DNA of 64,000 nt from Serratia microhaemolytica (GTDB lineage Bacteria; Pseudomonadota; Gammaproteobacteria; Enterobacterales; Enterobacteriaceae). The stretch covers positions 23,185 through 87,184 of the forward strand of contig NZ_SBEF01000015.1 of the NCBI RefSeq assembly GCF_004011885.1, read 5' to 3'. The notes under the pieces are model-generated. The model saw only the letters and a program-made list of their open reading frames with translations, made no database searches and was not told where the DNA came from. This document shows positions 29,479 through 39,674 of this stretch, piece after piece. Numbering within the stretch: position 1 is the stretch's first letter; each line of letters begins with the position of its first letter. A program made the position numbers and the translations under genes.

Positions 29479-30359
29479 CCTTGTATCTGGTCAGAAAATC
29501 CATCTGTTTACTGCTTATCACGCTACTGCTCGCTGATACTGTACCCGCAGCAAAACTCTCCATTGTGATTGACGATGTTGGTTACCGCTTGCAGCAAGAA
29601 AATTTGATTTTGCGGATGCCTAGCGCGATTGCGTTAGCGATATTACCCAATGCTCCTCATGCCCGCTTAATGGCAACCAAAGCACATCAGCAAGGTCGAG
29701 AGGTGTTGATCCACATGCCAATGGCACCGCTTGGCAAACATCCTCAAGAGCGTGATACCCTGCAACCTGCAATGACTCAGTCAGAAATCCGACGGATTAT
29801 CGCCAATGCAGTGGATCGCGTTCCCTACGCCGTTGGTATGAATAATCACACCGGCAGTGCAATGACCGCCAATCTGGCAGCAATGGAAAAAGTGATGCGG
29901 GTACTGGCAGATTACCAACTCTACTTTCTCGACAGCAGAACCACCGTTGAGACAAAGGCCGTCGCCGCTGCAGTAAAACAGGGGGTCAAGGTACTCGAAC
30001 GCAAAGTATTTCTGGATGACAGCGCCAATCCAGATGAGATCCGGTTCCAATTTAAACGTGCGATAAACCTCGCGCGCCGTCATGGAGCCGCCATCGCAAT
30101 TGGTCACCCGCGTCCAGCAACCATTGCGGTTCTACAGCAGATGCTGTCAAAACTACCAGCAGATATCGAACTGGTTGCCCCCAGTTCTCTGCTACCCCCA
30201 TCACCGCAACAATCTGACCAGACACCAAAAGATCACAATAGATTGCTACACTCCCCTGCGTGGTGGGATTCCCTGAAACATTACTTCTCCCATTCGCTGA
30301 TCATACAGACTCTACAGCGCTACTGGCAGCAATCGGAACCAACAGACAAAAACCGATAG
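29463..30359 (+). CDS. yibQ: Divergent polysaccharide deacetylase family protein YibQ
   Basis: A 298-residue exported protein with an N-terminal hydrophobic signal (ICLLLITLLLADTVPA). The deacetylase-like domain has SIVIDDVGY, LAILPNAPHA, VLIHMPMAP, MNNHTGSAMT, FLDSRTT and AIAIGHPRP. It is the usual partner downstream of envC in enterobacteria, so a role in peptidoglycan or the envelope is likely, though no activity is assigned. The start is a GTG inside the end of envC; a TTG at 29481 is an alternative. The C-terminal 60 residues are poorly conserved and Pro/Gln/Ser-rich. Confidence 0.9.
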   Translation: MVGKIALYLVRKSICLLLITLLLADTVPAAKLSIVIDDVGYRLQQENLILRMPSAIALAILPNAPHARLMATKAHQQGREVLIHMPMAPLGKHPQERDTLQPAMTQSEIRRIIANAVDRVPYAVGMNNHTGSAMTANLAAMEKVMRVLADYQLYFLDSRTTVETKAVAAAVKQGVKVLERKVFLDDSANPDEIRFQFKRAINLARRHGAAIAIGHPRPATIAVLQQMLSKLPADIELVAPSSLLPPSPQQSDQTPKDHNRLLHSPAWWDSLKHYFSHSLIIQTLQRYWQQSEPTDKNR

Positions 30360-30401
30360 CCGACTGCCAACTCACCCATGTTTCAAACTGAGCATCACTG
30401 A

Positions 30402-30417
30402 CGGCGCAAATGCGCCG
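30402..30417. terminator. Weak hairpin between convergent yibQ and tdh
   Basis: CGGCGCA (30402-30408) and TGCGCCG (30411-30417) form a GC-rich stem in the 86-base gap between two genes that end face to face. There is no T-run on either side. Confidence 0.3.
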
Positions 30418-30445
30418 CCAGCCAAAAAGTCACTACTGTCGCCGG

Positions 30446-31471
30446 TTAATCCCAGTTCAAGATCACCTTGCCTGATTGACCAGAACGCATGACATCAAAC
30501 CCCTGCTGAAACTGATCAATCGAAAAACGGTGAGTGATGATCGGCGTTAAATCGAGACCAGACTGGATTAAGGCTGCCATCTTGTACCAGGTTTCAAACA
30601 TCTCACGACCATAAATCCCTTTAATAAATAATCCCTTGAAAATAACCTGACTCCAATCAATCGCCATCTCTGACGATGGAATTCCCAGCATGGCAATCCT
30701 GCCACCGTGATTCATCACCGCCAGCAGGCTACGAAATGCCGGTGCAGCTCCCGACATCTCCAAACCAACATCGAAACCTTCAGTCATACCCAACTCGGCC
30801 ATCACATCGCTCAAATTTTCTCGCGCAACATTCACCGCACGCGTGACACCCATTTGACGAGCGAGATCTAACCGGTATTCGTTAACATCGGTGATCACCA
30901 CATGACGGGCACCAACATGTTTACAGACTGCCGCTGCCATGATGCCAATCGGCCCTGCGCCAGAAACCAGCACATCCTCACCCACCAAATCGAACGAAAG
31001 TGCGGTGTGTACTGCATTACCAAATGGATCAAAAATGGCGGCCAGTTCATCGCTGATGTTATCCGGGATCTTGAAGGCATTAAACGCCGGGATCACCAGG
31101 TATTGTGCAAATGCGCCGGCTCGATTAACACCCACACCCGTGGTGTTGCGGCACAAATGAGTGCGCCCCGCACGACAATTGCGACAGTGACCACAAGTGA
31201 TGTGGCCTTCACCCGAAACACGATCGCCAATATTAAAGCCCTTCACCTCCTGGCCAATCGCCACCACTTCGCCAACATACTCATGGCCAATCACCATTGG
31301 CACTGGAATGGTCTTCTGTGACCACTCATCCCAGTTGTAGATATGGACATCGGTACCACAAATAGCGGTTTTACGGATCTTAATCATCACATCATTGTGC
31401 CCCAACTCAGGTTCCGCTACTTCAGTCAGCCAGATCCCTTGTGCTGCGTGCAACTTTGCTAATGCTTTCAT
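30446..31471 (-). CDS. tdh: L-threonine 3-dehydrogenase
   Basis: Tdh oxidises L-threonine to 2-amino-3-ketobutyrate with NAD+. The 341-residue zinc-dependent alcohol dehydrogenase-type protein has the catalytic zinc ligand Cys38 in [26 protein letters not shown], the structural zinc cluster [15 protein letters not shown], and the Rossmann motif [10 protein letters not shown]. It lies 14 bases after kbl on the same strand, the conserved kbl-tdh operon for conversion of threonine to glycine. Confidence 0.97.
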   Translation of the reverse strand: MKALAKLHAAQGIWLTEVAEPELGHNDVMIKIRKTAICGTDVHIYNWDEWSQKTIPVPMVIGHEYVGEVVAIGQEVKGFNIGDRVSGEGHITCGHCRNCRAGRTHLCRNTTGVGVNRAGAFAQYLVIPAFNAFKIPDNISDELAAIFDPFGNAVHTALSFDLVGEDVLVSGAGPIGIMAAAVCKHVGARHVVITDVNEYRLDLARQMGVTRAVNVARENLSDVMAELGMTEGFDVGLEMSGAAPAFRSLLAVMNHGGRIAMLGIPSSEMAIDWSQVIFKGLFIKGIYGREMFETWYKMAALIQSGLDLTPIITHRFSIDQFQQGFDVMRSGQSGKVILNWD

Positions 31472-31485
31472 TCAGATCACCTTAA

Positions 31486-32682
31486 TTACGCTATAACTCC
31501 GAGTTCTTTACCAATACGAGTAAACGCTTCAACTGCATATTCAATCTGTTCTGGCGAGTGGTCTGCCGACATCTGAGTGCGAATACGTGCCTGCCCTTTT
31601 GGTACTACCGGATAGTAGAAACCCGTGACATAAATCCCCTCATTAAGCAGTGCGTTAGCAAACTGCTGTGCCAACTTAGCCTCACCGAGCATCACCGGAA
31701 TGATCGCGTGATCAGCACCCGCTAACGTGAACCCGGCAGCCGTCATTTTCTGCCGGAATAGACTGGCGTTACGCCACAGGCGCTGGCGCAGCTCATCGCC
31801 TTGTTCAAGCAACGTCAATACCTGAAGAGACGCCGCTACAATCGCCGGTGCTAACGAGTTAGAGAACAGATAAGGGCGCGAACGCTGGCGCAACCACTCA
31901 ACAACCTCCTTGCGCGCCGCAGTATAGCCACCCGAGGCACCACCGAGCGCTTTGCCTAACGTACCGGTAATAATATCAACACGATCCATCACTTGGCAGT
32001 ATTCGTGCGTGCCACGCCCATGCGCGCCGACAAAGCCAACTGCGTGTGAATCATCGACCATCACCAGCGCATCATACTGTTCTGCCAAATCACACACCGC
32101 TCGCAGATTGGCAATCACACCATCCATCGAGAACACACCGTCGGTGGCGATCATGATATGACGAGCGCCCTCAGCCTTGGCCAACTCAAGCTGCTGTGCC
32201 AACTGCTGCATATCGTTATTGGCATAACGGTAACGTTTTGCCTTACACAGCCGGATGCCATCGATGATCGAGGCATGGTTGAGGGCATCAGAGATGATTG
32301 CATCCTCCGCGCCCAACAAAGTCTCGAACAGACCGCCATTGGCATCAAAGCAAGAGGAGTAAAGGATTGCATCTTCCATACCTAAAAACTGAGCCAACTG
32401 CTGCTCTAACTGCTTATGGCTATCCTGAGTGCCGCAGATAAAACGCACTGAAGCCATACCAAAACCGTGACTGTCCATCCCCGCTTTGGCGGCAGCAATC
32501 ACCGCCGGATGGTTTGCTAATCCCAGATAGTTGTTGGCACAAAAATTAACCACCTGACGCCCATCCGCCACCGCAATCTGGGCTTGTTGTGGGCAAGTGA
32601 TGATGCGCTCTTCTTTGAATAGCCCTTCATCGCGGGTAGTGGCAAGTTGCTGTTGCAACTGCTGATAAAAAGATATGGACAT
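31486..32682 (-). CDS. kbl: 2-amino-3-ketobutyrate CoA ligase (glycine C-acetyltransferase)
   Basis: Kbl cleaves 2-amino-3-ketobutyrate with CoA to glycine and acetyl-CoA. The ATG at 32682 gives 398 residues, the E. coli length, and places the PLP lysine at 244 in GTLGKALGG. Other PLP contacts are NNYLGLANH, the [15 protein letters not shown] substrate region, and DDSHAVGF. The frame is open 11 codons upstream without similarity. It is co-transcribed with tdh and divergent from hldD across 221 bases. Confidence 0.97.
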   Translation of the reverse strand: MSISFYQQLQQQLATTRDEGLFKEERIITCPQQAQIAVADGRQVVNFCANNYLGLANHPAVIAAAKAGMDSHGFGMASVRFICGTQDSHKQLEQQLAQFLGMEDAILYSSCFDANGGLFETLLGAEDAIISDALNHASIIDGIRLCKAKRYRYANNDMQQLAQQLELAKAEGARHIMIATDGVFSMDGVIANLRAVCDLAEQYDALVMVDDSHAVGFVGAHGRGTHEYCQVMDRVDIITGTLGKALGGASGGYTAARKEVVEWLRQRSRPYLFSNSLAPAIVAASLQVLTLLEQGDELRQRLWRNASLFRQKMTAAGFTLAGADHAIIPVMLGEAKLAQQFANALLNEGIYVTGFYYPVVPKGQARIRTQMSADHSPEQIEYAVEAFTRIGKELGVIA

Positions 32683-32837
32683 TCGCTTATCTCCAGGACA
32701 GGGGCACTGCGGCATATTTAACTGATTTCTTAGTATAATATCGCCAACACCGACAATGGAGCAGAAAAGTATCAGTAGATGTTACCGGCGCGCAGTTTTA
32801 TTGCCCGCCTAGCGGCTCTGTTCCTGTTGGTGTGAAG

Positions 32838-32880
32838 TGTTATGATAGAGACAGGTAGGCTGATACACGGTGTATCAGCC
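32838..32880 (+). promoter_or_regulatory. Extended -10 promoter and 23-bp palindrome before hldD
   Basis: TGTTATGAT (32838-32846) is an extended -10 element, with no clear -35. Its transcript would start near 32853. A palindrome follows at 32858-32880: GGCTGATACAC, one central G, then GTGTATCAGCC. It is either a dimer-binding operator just after the start site or a 5'-terminal mRNA hairpin. The hldD ATG is at 32904. Confidence 0.5.
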
Positions 32881-32903
32881 AGTAGAATATAGGGGTAAGG
32901 CCA

Positions 32904-33836
32904 ATGATTATCGTCACTGGCGGTGCTGGCATGATTGGCAGCAACATCATTAACGCACTCAATAAGCAGGGGTACCGCGATATCCTGGTGGTTGACAACC
33001 TGAAGGATGGCACCAAGTTTGCCAATCTGGTTGATCTTGATATTGCCGATTACATCGATAAAGAGGATTTTATCGCCAATATCATTGCCGGTGATGATTT
33101 CGGTGACATTGAAGCGATCTTCCATCAAGGCGCCTGTTCTGCCACCACTGAGTGGGATGGCAAGTATATGATGGATAATAACTATCAGTATTCAAAAGAG
33201 CTGCTGCACTACTGCCTGGATCGTCAAATCCCGTTCCTCTATGCCTCCTCTGCCGCCATTTATGGCGGTCGCAGCGACAACTTCATTGAACAGCGCGAAT
33301 ATGAACAGCCACTGAATGTCTATGGCTACTCGAAATTCCTGTTTGATCAATATGTGCGTGCAATTTTACCTACCGCTCAATCTCAGGTTTGCGGTTTTCG
33401 TTATTTCAACGTCTACGGCCCACGTGAAAGTCACAAGGGCAGCATGGCCAGTGTCGCATTCCATTTGAACAGCCAGATTAAACGCGGTGAAAACCCGAAA
33501 CTGTTTGCTGGCAGTGAGAATTTCCAGCGTGACTTTATCTATGTCGGCGATGTCGCCGCTGTGAACCTCTGGTTCTGGCAACAAGGTATCTCAGGGATCT
33601 TCAACTGCGGCACTGGTCGGGCAGAGACTTTCCAAAGCATTGCCGATGCCGTAGTCGCCTATCACCAACAAGGTAGCGTCGAGTACATCCCATTTCCAGA
33701 AGCACTGAAAGGACGTTATCAAGCCTACACTCAAGCCGATACCACTCAACTGCGTGCCGCTGGTTATAGCGCCCAGTTTAAAACTGTCGCCGAAGGGGTG
33801 CAGGAGTATATGGTTTGGTTAAATCGTGGTAACTAA
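32904..33836 (+). CDS. hldD: ADP-L-glycero-D-manno-heptose 6-epimerase
   Basis: HldD epimerises ADP-D-glycero-D-manno-heptose to the L-glycero form used for the LPS inner core. The 310-residue short-chain dehydrogenase-like protein has the NADP-binding GGAGMIGSN (6-14), the SSAAIYGG segment, the catalytic Tyr/Lys motif in YGYSKFLFD, and [12 protein letters not shown]. It is followed after 22 bases by waaF, with AAGGA before that start. The order hldD-waaF-waaC is that of the enterobacterial LPS core locus. E. coli hldD is also heat-inducible; no sigma-32 promoter was identified here. Confidence 0.98.
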   Translation: MIIVTGGAGMIGSNIINALNKQGYRDILVVDNLKDGTKFANLVDLDIADYIDKEDFIANIIAGDDFGDIEAIFHQGACSATTEWDGKYMMDNNYQYSKELLHYCLDRQIPFLYASSAAIYGGRSDNFIEQREYEQPLNVYGYSKFLFDQYVRAILPTAQSQVCGFRYFNVYGPRESHKGSMASVAFHLNSQIKRGENPKLFAGSENFQRDFIYVGDVAAVNLWFWQQGISGIFNCGTGRAETFQSIADAVVAYHQQGSVEYIPFPEALKGRYQAYTQADTTQLRAAGYSAQFKTVAEGVQEYMVWLNRGN

Positions 33837-33858
33837 CTGGAAGGAATAATAAAACAGT

Positions 33859-34920
33859 ATGAAAATACTGGTAATCGGCCCCTCGTGGGTGGGCGATATG
33901 ATGATGTCGCAAAGCCTCTACCGCACGCTGAAAAGTGAATTACCTAGCGCGGAAATCGACGTCATGGCACCAGCTTGGTGTCGCCCGTTGCTCGCACGGA
34001 TGCCGGAAGTCAATCAAGCGTTGGCCATGCCGCTTGGGCATGGTGCATTAGCACTGACGGAACGCCGTCGCCTCGGGCTGGCGTTGCGTGATCACGGCTA
34101 CCAGCGTGCCTATGTGCTCCCTAACTCGTTTAAGTCTGCGTTAGTGCCGCTGTTTGCCAACGTACCACGGCGTATCGGCTGGCGTGGTGAAATGCGCTAT
34201 GGCCTGCTTAATGATCTACGCGTGTTGGACAAAAACGCCTTTCCGCTGATGGTACAACGCTATGTTGCGTTGGCTTACGATCAACAACAGGTGAAGTGCG
34301 CCGAAGACCTGCCATCGCCACTCCCCTGGCCAGCGCTAAAGGTCACTGAATCAGAGCTGGTCGCCTCTGTCGCTGCCTTCAACGTGGTTGCCAACCGACC
34401 AATAATAGCTTTCTGCCCTGGTGCTGAATTTGGCCCTGCCAAACGCTGGCCACACTACCACTATGCCACGTTGGCAGCGATGCTGATCGCCTCGGGCTAT
34501 CAAGTGATTTTACTCGGCTCGGCGAAAGATCAGCTTGCTGGTGAACAGATCCGTTCACTGTTAACAGAAGATACACGTGCTTTTTGCCGCAATCTGGCTG
34601 GTGATACCACACTGGATCAGGCTGTCAATCTGCTGGCATTCTGCCATGCCGTGGTGACCAACGATTCCGGATTGATGCATGTGGCTGCGGCACTCGACAA
34701 GCCGCTGATTGCACTTTACGGCCCAAGTAGCCCTGATTTTACCCCGCCACTCTCGCCGCAGGCGGTAGTGATCCGTCTAATCAGCGGCTATCACAAAGTG
34801 CGCAAAGGCGATAGCGAGCAAGGTTACCACCAGAGTCTGATCGACATTCAACCACAACAAGTGCTGGACGCATTACAACCCTTGTTGGCAAGCCATAAGG
34901 GGACATCATGCAGGTCCTGA
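33859..34920 (+). CDS. waaF: ADP-heptose:LPS heptosyltransferase II
   Basis: WaaF adds the second heptose to the LPS inner core on the cytoplasmic face of the inner membrane. The 353-residue GT9 protein begins KILVIGPSWVGDMMMSQSL. The ADP-heptose-binding features FCPGAEFGPAKRWP and VTNDSGLMHVAAAL are present. The end overlaps the waaC start by 13 bases, so the two are translationally coupled. Confidence 0.97.
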   Translation: MKILVIGPSWVGDMMMSQSLYRTLKSELPSAEIDVMAPAWCRPLLARMPEVNQALAMPLGHGALALTERRRLGLALRDHGYQRAYVLPNSFKSALVPLFANVPRRIGWRGEMRYGLLNDLRVLDKNAFPLMVQRYVALAYDQQQVKCAEDLPSPLPWPALKVTESELVASVAAFNVVANRPIIAFCPGAEFGPAKRWPHYHYATLAAMLIASGYQVILLGSAKDQLAGEQIRSLLTEDTRAFCRNLAGDTTLDQAVNLLAFCHAVVTNDSGLMHVAAALDKPLIALYGPSSPDFTPPLSPQAVVIRLISGYHKVRKGDSEQGYHQSLIDIQPQQVLDALQPLLASHKGTSCRS

Positions 34921-35879
34921 TTGTTAAAACTTCCTCAATGGGAGATATTTTGCACACTTTGCCTGCGCTGACCGACGCAATGCAGGCAATACCAGGCATT
35001 CGTTTTGATTGGGTGGTCGAAGAGAACTTTAGCCAGATCCCCACTTGGCATCCAGCGGTTGATCGGGTGATCCCGGTGGCGATCCGCCGTTGGCGTAAGC
35101 ATTGGTTTTCCGCTGAAGTACGCCAGCAACGCCAACTGTTTAAGCAACTGTTGCAACAGCGCAACTACCATCTTGTTATCGACGCGCAAGGGCTACTAAA
35201 AAGCGCCGCGCTAGTCACCCGACTGGCTCACGGTCGAAAGCATGGGCAAGATTGGCACAGTGCGCGCGAACCGCTAGCCAGTTGCTTTTATCAACATCGC
35301 CACGCGATCGACAAACAGCAACATGCGCTAGAGCGCACGCGTGAACTCTTCGCCAAAAGCCTGGGGTATGTTAAACCAGCCAGCCAAGGGGATTATGCTA
35401 TTGCCGCGCATTTTACTGCGCCATCTGAGCAAGCGCAGATACCCTACCTGGTGCTGCTACATGCCACCACGCGTGACGAAAAACATTGGCCAGAAGCGCA
35501 TTGGCGTGCACTCATCGCCCAAATTGCTGCTACCGGGCTGAAAATCAAGTTGCCGTGGGGGGCTGAGCACGAACGCCAACGTGCACTACGGTTGGCTGAC
35601 GGCTTTAGTCATGTTGACGTATTGGCAAAGCTGAGCTTGCAGCAGGTTGCCGAAGTGCTGGCTGGTGCTAAAGCCATCGTTTCAGTTGATACCGGTTTAA
35701 GCCACCTCGCCGCTGCCTTAGCTCGCCCCAATATTACCCTGTTCGGCCCCACCGATCCGGGTTTGATTGGTGGTTATGGCGCACATCAGCACGCACTGAT
35801 GGCACCGGGAAAACAGTTGAGTAACCTGAAACCCGAAACCGTCTGGCAACAGTTACAATCCATTCTGTCGGCTTGCTGA
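34908..35879 (+). CDS. waaC: ADP-heptose:LPS heptosyltransferase I
   Basis: WaaC adds the first heptose to Kdo2-lipid A. The 323-residue GT9 protein starts MQVLIVKTSSMGDILHTLPA. The conserved IDAQGLLKSA, LLHATTRDEKHWP and SVDTGLSHLAAAL motifs are present. The start lies within the last 13 bases of waaF. In many relatives waaA or other core genes follow; here the operon seems to end after waaC, and a 221-base gap precedes a DUF1198 gene. Confidence 0.97.
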   Translation: MQVLIVKTSSMGDILHTLPALTDAMQAIPGIRFDWVVEENFSQIPTWHPAVDRVIPVAIRRWRKHWFSAEVRQQRQLFKQLLQQRNYHLVIDAQGLLKSAALVTRLAHGRKHGQDWHSAREPLASCFYQHRHAIDKQQHALERTRELFAKSLGYVKPASQGDYAIAAHFTAPSEQAQIPYLVLLHATTRDEKHWPEAHWRALIAQIAATGLKIKLPWGAEHERQRALRLADGFSHVDVLAKLSLQQVAEVLAGAKAIVSVDTGLSHLAAALARPNITLFGPTDPGLIGGYGAHQHALMAPGKQLSNLKPETVWQQLQSILSAC

Positions 35880-36100
35880 ATGACGCCACAGCGTCGTTAT
35901 ATTTGGACATGAGCATGTTTGAGCACTAACAATGCCTAGGCAGCAACAGTATCTAGCAACCATAACGTGCAGGCAGCACGAGCACAATGTGGCTAAGCGC
36001 TGGCGAGTGGCAACACGACACCCGTCGGCTCAGCCCTAAGGCTGTTGTGTAACAGCCAAATTAACCGTTAGCACAGACATTCGATGGGAAGCTATCAACA

Positions 36101-36523
36101 ATGATATGGTTTATTATCGCCGCACTGGTTGCGGTATTTCTTATTGGCTATCGTTTTATTACTGCTGATGCACGTAAAGCCATCGATTCACTGGCGAATT
36201 TTATCAACGTGAAACCCCTGCTGGTTGAATCCATGCTGCAGGAGATGGGCAGTCGCCATAGCCAACTTTTTATCCGTAACCTGAACAACGGCTATACCGA
36301 ACAGATGCATCAAGCGGCTTACTTGCTGTTTATTTATCATACTTTTGTCAAACAGGCTGATGAACAACAGCTCGCCCAGTGGAGTAAAATATTGCTCAAC
36401 GCGGGTTTACCGGTGCAACTTAGCGCTGAACACAGTGAAGCAGCACTATTCTATTTTGCTGATTTACAACTGGATCCATTTGAATTAGCACAATTTCGCC
36501 GTGCTCTCAGTCAAACCGATTAG
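36101..36523 (+). CDS. DUF1198 family protein, YicN-like
   Basis: A 140-residue protein with one N-terminal membrane helix (MIWFIIAALVAVFLIGYRF), followed by the family segment ARKAIDSLANFINVKPLLVESML and a helical cytoplasmic part. It resembles E. coli YicN (DUF1198), although similarity by eye is moderate in the second half. Its function is unknown. The 221-base upstream gap has two overlapping, mutually exclusive small hairpins near 36031-36057. Confidence 0.75.
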   Translation: MIWFIIAALVAVFLIGYRFITADARKAIDSLANFINVKPLLVESMLQEMGSRHSQLFIRNLNNGYTEQMHQAAYLLFIYHTFVKQADEQQLAQWSKILLNAGLPVQLSAEHSEAALFYFADLQLDPFELAQFRRALSQTD

Positions 36524-36580
36524 CCAACCATTACCCTCATGCTAACCGCAACTAACCGATTTAGCTAAACCGCCAGAATA

Positions 36581-36598
36581 GCGTCATCTGAATGACGC
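36581..36598 (+). terminator. Small hairpin between the yicN-like gene and dusC
   Basis: GCGTCAT (36581-36587), loop CTGA, ATGACGC (36592-36598). It ends 13 bases before the dusC ATG, next to its ribosome-binding site (CGGAG). It could therefore affect dusC translation rather than terminate. Confidence 0.35.
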
Positions 36599-36611
36599 CA
36601 CGGAGATAACT

Positions 36612-37559
36612 ATGCGGCTGTTTTTGGCCCCGATGGATGGTGTGCTCGATGCATTAATGCGTGAGCTACTGACCGCAGTCAACGATTATGATCTCTGCAT
36701 CACCGAGTTTCTGCGTGTGGTTGATCAACGGCTACCCGCTAAATCGTTCTATCGCATCTGCCCTGAACTGCACCACAACGGGCTAACCGCTTCAGGAACG
36801 CCAGTACGGATACAACTGCTTGGGCAGCATCCAGAATGGTTGGCAGAAAATGCGGCTTTAGCGGTTGAATTAGGCTCTCATGGTGTCGATCTGAATTGTG
36901 GTTGTCCATCCAAGCAGGTCAATGGCAGTGGCGGAGGTGCCAGCCTGCTAAAAGATCCCGATTTAATTTACCGTGCGGCAAAAGCAATGCGTGCCGCAGT
37001 GCCAACTTCACTCCCCGTATCGGTCAAAGTTCGCTTAGGCTGGGATTGCAACCGCCACAGTATGGAAATTGCCGATGCCGTACAGCAAGCAGGAGCGAGC
37101 GAGATCACGGTGCATGGTCGAACAAAACTGGATGGCTACCGTGCCGACCGGATCAATTGGCCGGCGATCGGCTACATCCGCCAACAGCTCACCATTCCGG
37201 TGATAGCAAATGGCGAGATTTGGCATCACCAAAGCGCACAAGCCTGCTTACAAGTGACCGGCTGTGATGCGCTAATGCTCGGACGTGGTGCACTGAACCT
37301 GCCCAATCTGAGCAGAGTGATCAGAGAGAACCAGTCCGCTATGCCGTGGCCACAAGTGCTGCAACTACTGCAACAGTATCTACAACTGGAGAAACCCAAA
37401 GACAACGGTATGTACCACCTTGCCCGTATCAAGCAGTGGCTGGGATATTTGCGCCAGCAGTACCCAGCAGCCGATATGTTATTTAGTCAGATCCGCGCAC
37501 TGAAACAGCTAACAGAGATCGCTGTAGTGATTGAGCAAACACTCGCAAGCGTTGATTAG
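36612..37559 (+). CDS. dusC: tRNA-dihydrouridine(16) synthase
   Basis: DusC is an FMN- and NADPH-dependent enzyme that reduces uridine 16 of tRNAs to dihydrouridine. The 315-residue protein begins [20 protein letters not shown]. The catalytic Cys98 is in [16 protein letters not shown]. The FMN-binding [20 protein letters not shown] and IANGEIW motifs and ALMLGRGAL follow. The ATG has GGAG seven bases upstream. The stop overlaps the end of the opposing DUF1460 gene by 4 bases. Confidence 0.95.
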   Translation: MRLFLAPMDGVLDALMRELLTAVNDYDLCITEFLRVVDQRLPAKSFYRICPELHHNGLTASGTPVRIQLLGQHPEWLAENAALAVELGSHGVDLNCGCPSKQVNGSGGGASLLKDPDLIYRAAKAMRAAVPTSLPVSVKVRLGWDCNRHSMEIADAVQQAGASEITVHGRTKLDGYRADRINWPAIGYIRQQLTIPVIANGEIWHHQSAQACLQVTGCDALMLGRGALNLPNLSRVIRENQSAMPWPQVLQLLQQYLQLEKPKDNGMYHLARIKQWLGYLRQQYPAADMLFSQIRALKQLTEIAVVIEQTLASVD

Positions 37560-38293
37560 CGCGGTCGTAACACCACTATGCCCGGTGTTTTCTCTAGATA
37601 GCGGATAAAATCTGCATTCACAACTTGCCGACTCTCTGCTGGTTGCTCAGTTTGGCGAGACGAGGCGTGGCGTAGCAGTGTGCCCTGTTCAGACACAATA
37701 AAAAATCCGGTATGCGTCACATCTAAGCCAGCGAGTGGCGTGTAAATACCAATATAATCACCGTTGTTAAGCTGATTGATCACCTGTTGATCAATCCACT
37801 CGCTCGGTAGATAAGTCACCGGCCGTTCAACCACCGCCACTCCAGGCAAGTAAAGCGTACCATCCGCTTTTTGGTTGAGTTGCTTTAGCACCGTGACACT
37901 GTGCTGACTGAGCGATGCCGTCACATCATCAGCAATCACCCGTTCACAGTATGCCCAATCGCTGAAAAAGTGGCGACGATGGGCAAAGGTAATATTGCCA
38001 TTCCGATAACGGGTTTGAACTAAATTCTCCAGCAAGCTAGCTTCACTGCTCGCATGTCGCAACGCCTCTACGTACTCTAAGTAGGTCAAACAATCCAGTT
38101 GGCATAAGTCAATCACCAATTGTTCAGCCATGCTCGCTGAGCCGATCAAACGATTTGCCAAATAGGGCGTGGCAAGAAAAAACCGTGACAACTGCTCAAT
38201 CACCTGCCCCTTTTCCGCATCCGCAAGCGTGCGACGCAGTGCCAATAATGCTGACAACCTTTGGCCACTGGCGCTATCGATGATACCGTTCAT
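37556..38293 (-). CDS. DUF1460 (N-acetylmuramoyl-L-alanine amidase-like) protein
   Basis: The 245-residue protein carries the DUF1460 signature: a Cys nucleophile region [19 protein letters not shown] (near residues 65-83) and the His region [11 protein letters not shown] (near residue 200). Structural members of this family have an NlpC/P60-like fold and are predicted to act on peptidoglycan. The ATG at 38293 has AAAGAGG eight bases upstream. An in-frame stop lies just upstream, so no longer N-terminus is possible. No signal peptide or lipobox is visible, which is unusual for a cell-wall enzyme. It converges on dusC. Confidence 0.8.
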   Translation of the reverse strand: MNGIIDSASGQRLSALLALRRTLADAEKGQVIEQLSRFFLATPYLANRLIGSASMAEQLVIDLCQLDCLTYLEYVEALRHASSEASLLENLVQTRYRNGNITFAHRRHFFSDWAYCERVIADDVTASLSQHSVTVLKQLNQKADGTLYLPGVAVVERPVTYLPSEWIDQQVINQLNNGDYIGIYTPLAGLDVTHTGFFIVSEQGTLLRHASSRQTEQPAESRQVVNADFIRYLEKTPGIVVLRPR

Positions 38294-38616
38294 AACCGCC
38301 ACCTCTTTTTAACCATAATCATTTGATTTGAATTAAAACAGGGCCAAATCACCAGACAGTTTAACACTATCATCAATGATTGTTGCCCATGCATACTGCT
38401 ACTGGTAGCCAACGTCAGCATTCGACTTTTTAACGCCAGGCCACAACTGACCCGGTAAAATCTATCGACATTGGAAACGAGTTCCTCTAATTTACTCACT
38501 GCTTTTGTTAGCATGAACCAACTGTTTTTTTCAAAAAAATAACAAATCCCACCGTAGAATAGTGGGCTGGTTTTTTTGTTCATCTTTTAAATCATTTAAT
38601 TATAGAGGGATTGATT

Positions 38617-39291
38617 TTGTCTAAGAAACCATTACTCATCTGTTTTTTCCTGCTCTCCAGCAGCCTGTTAGCAGGCTGTGCCAGTGAGTCATCACGCTCA
38701 ATGGAAGTAGCAAAAGTCGCTTCCTATAACACCCCCTACCAAGGAGCACGCACACCCATCGCAGTCGGCAATTTTGACAACCGTTCCAATTACATGAACG
38801 GTATCTTTTCCGATGGTGTTGATCGCCTTGGCAATCAGTCTAAAACGATCCTGATCACTCATTTGCAACAAACCGGACGTTTTAATGTGCTGGATCGCGC
38901 CAATATGGCTGCACTGCAAGCTGAAGCTGCACTTTCCGGTCAACGGCAGGCTGTACAAGGCGCACGTTATGTGATCACCGGTGATGTCACCGAGTTTGGA
39001 CGTAAAGAAGTGGGTGACCACCAGCTATTTGGCATTTTAGGACGTGGCAAAACCCAGGTTGCCTACGCCAAAGTTAACTTAAACGTAGTGAATGTACAAA
39101 CTTCCGAAGTCGTATTCTCCAGCCAAGGTGCCGGTGAGTACTCGCTTTCCAACCGTGAAGTGATCGGTTTTGGTGGCACCGCTAGCTACGATTCAACATT
39201 AAACGGTAAAGTACTTGATTTGGCTGTCCGTGAAGCAGTCAATAATTTGATCAGCGGAATTGATCGTGGCGCATGGCGTCCAGCAAACTAG
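38617..39291 (+). CDS. CsgG/HfaB-family outer-membrane lipoprotein
   Basis: A 224-residue predicted lipoprotein with a signal peptide and lipobox LLAGC (Cys near residue 20). The CsgG domain shows TPIAVGNFDNRS, a segment ending GRFNVLDR, ARYVITGDVTEFG, and AYAKVNLNVVNVQTSEVVFSS. CsgG forms the outer-membrane pore of curli secretion; this is a shorter, distinct member with no curli genes nearby. I chose the TTG at 38617 because AGAGGGA lies seven bases upstream; a TTG two codons earlier is too close to it. It heads a three-lipoprotein operon with the next two genes. Confidence 0.82.
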   Translation: MSKKPLLICFFLLSSSLLAGCASESSRSMEVAKVASYNTPYQGARTPIAVGNFDNRSNYMNGIFSDGVDRLGNQSKTILITHLQQTGRFNVLDRANMAALQAEAALSGQRQAVQGARYVITGDVTEFGRKEVGDHQLFGILGRGKTQVAYAKVNLNVVNVQTSEVVFSSQGAGEYSLSNREVIGFGGTASYDSTLNGKVLDLAVREAVNNLISGIDRGAWRPAN

Positions 39292-39314
39292 GGAAGGAAA
39301 GCGGAGCATATATT

Positions 39315-39674
39315 GTGATAACTAAAAAAATCAGTGCAGTGCTGATATTAGCTGTCTGTTTGGTCGGTTGTAGCCGTTCACCACAGCCACTCTATTACTG
39401 GGGCGATTATCAGAAAACAATATACCAGTATTATCAGACTGAGAGTGATAGCACAGGTCAGCAGATTGCCAGCCTGCAAGCGATGATTGAGCGTTCTCGC
39501 GCCAGCAATAAAGCGCTACCGCCTGGCGTTCATGCACACCTCGGTATGCTATACGCTAAAACAGGAAGAGCTGAACAGGCCGTCGCTGAATTCAATATGG
39601 AAAAGTTACTGTTCCCAGAATCTGCGCCATTTATGAACTTTTTAATTAGCAAAGATAAAGGGAGCAGAAAATGA
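39315..39674 (+). CDS. DUF4810 domain lipoprotein
   Basis: A 119-residue predicted lipoprotein with signal peptide and lipobox LVGCS (Cys near residue 19), then the DUF4810 core QPLYYWGDYQKTIYQYY. A TPR-like helical part follows (VHAHLGMLYAKTGRAEQAVAEFNMEKLLFPES). The start is a GTG with GGAG eight bases upstream; the open frame runs back into the preceding gene without a signal peptide. The stop overlaps the next start by 4 bases (ATGA). Its function is unknown; genes of this type accompany CsgG-like and DUF799 lipoproteins. Confidence 0.8.
   Translation: MITKKISAVLILAVCLVGCSRSPQPLYYWGDYQKTIYQYYQTESDSTGQQIASLQAMIERSRASNKALPPGVHAHLGMLYAKTGRAEQAVAEFNMEKLLFPESAPFMNFLISKDKGSRK

Noticed and set aside
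38617..39291. CsgG-like gene as part of a curli operon
   Set aside because: No csgA, csgB, csgE or csgF neighbours; the partners are DUF4810 and DUF799 lipoproteins.
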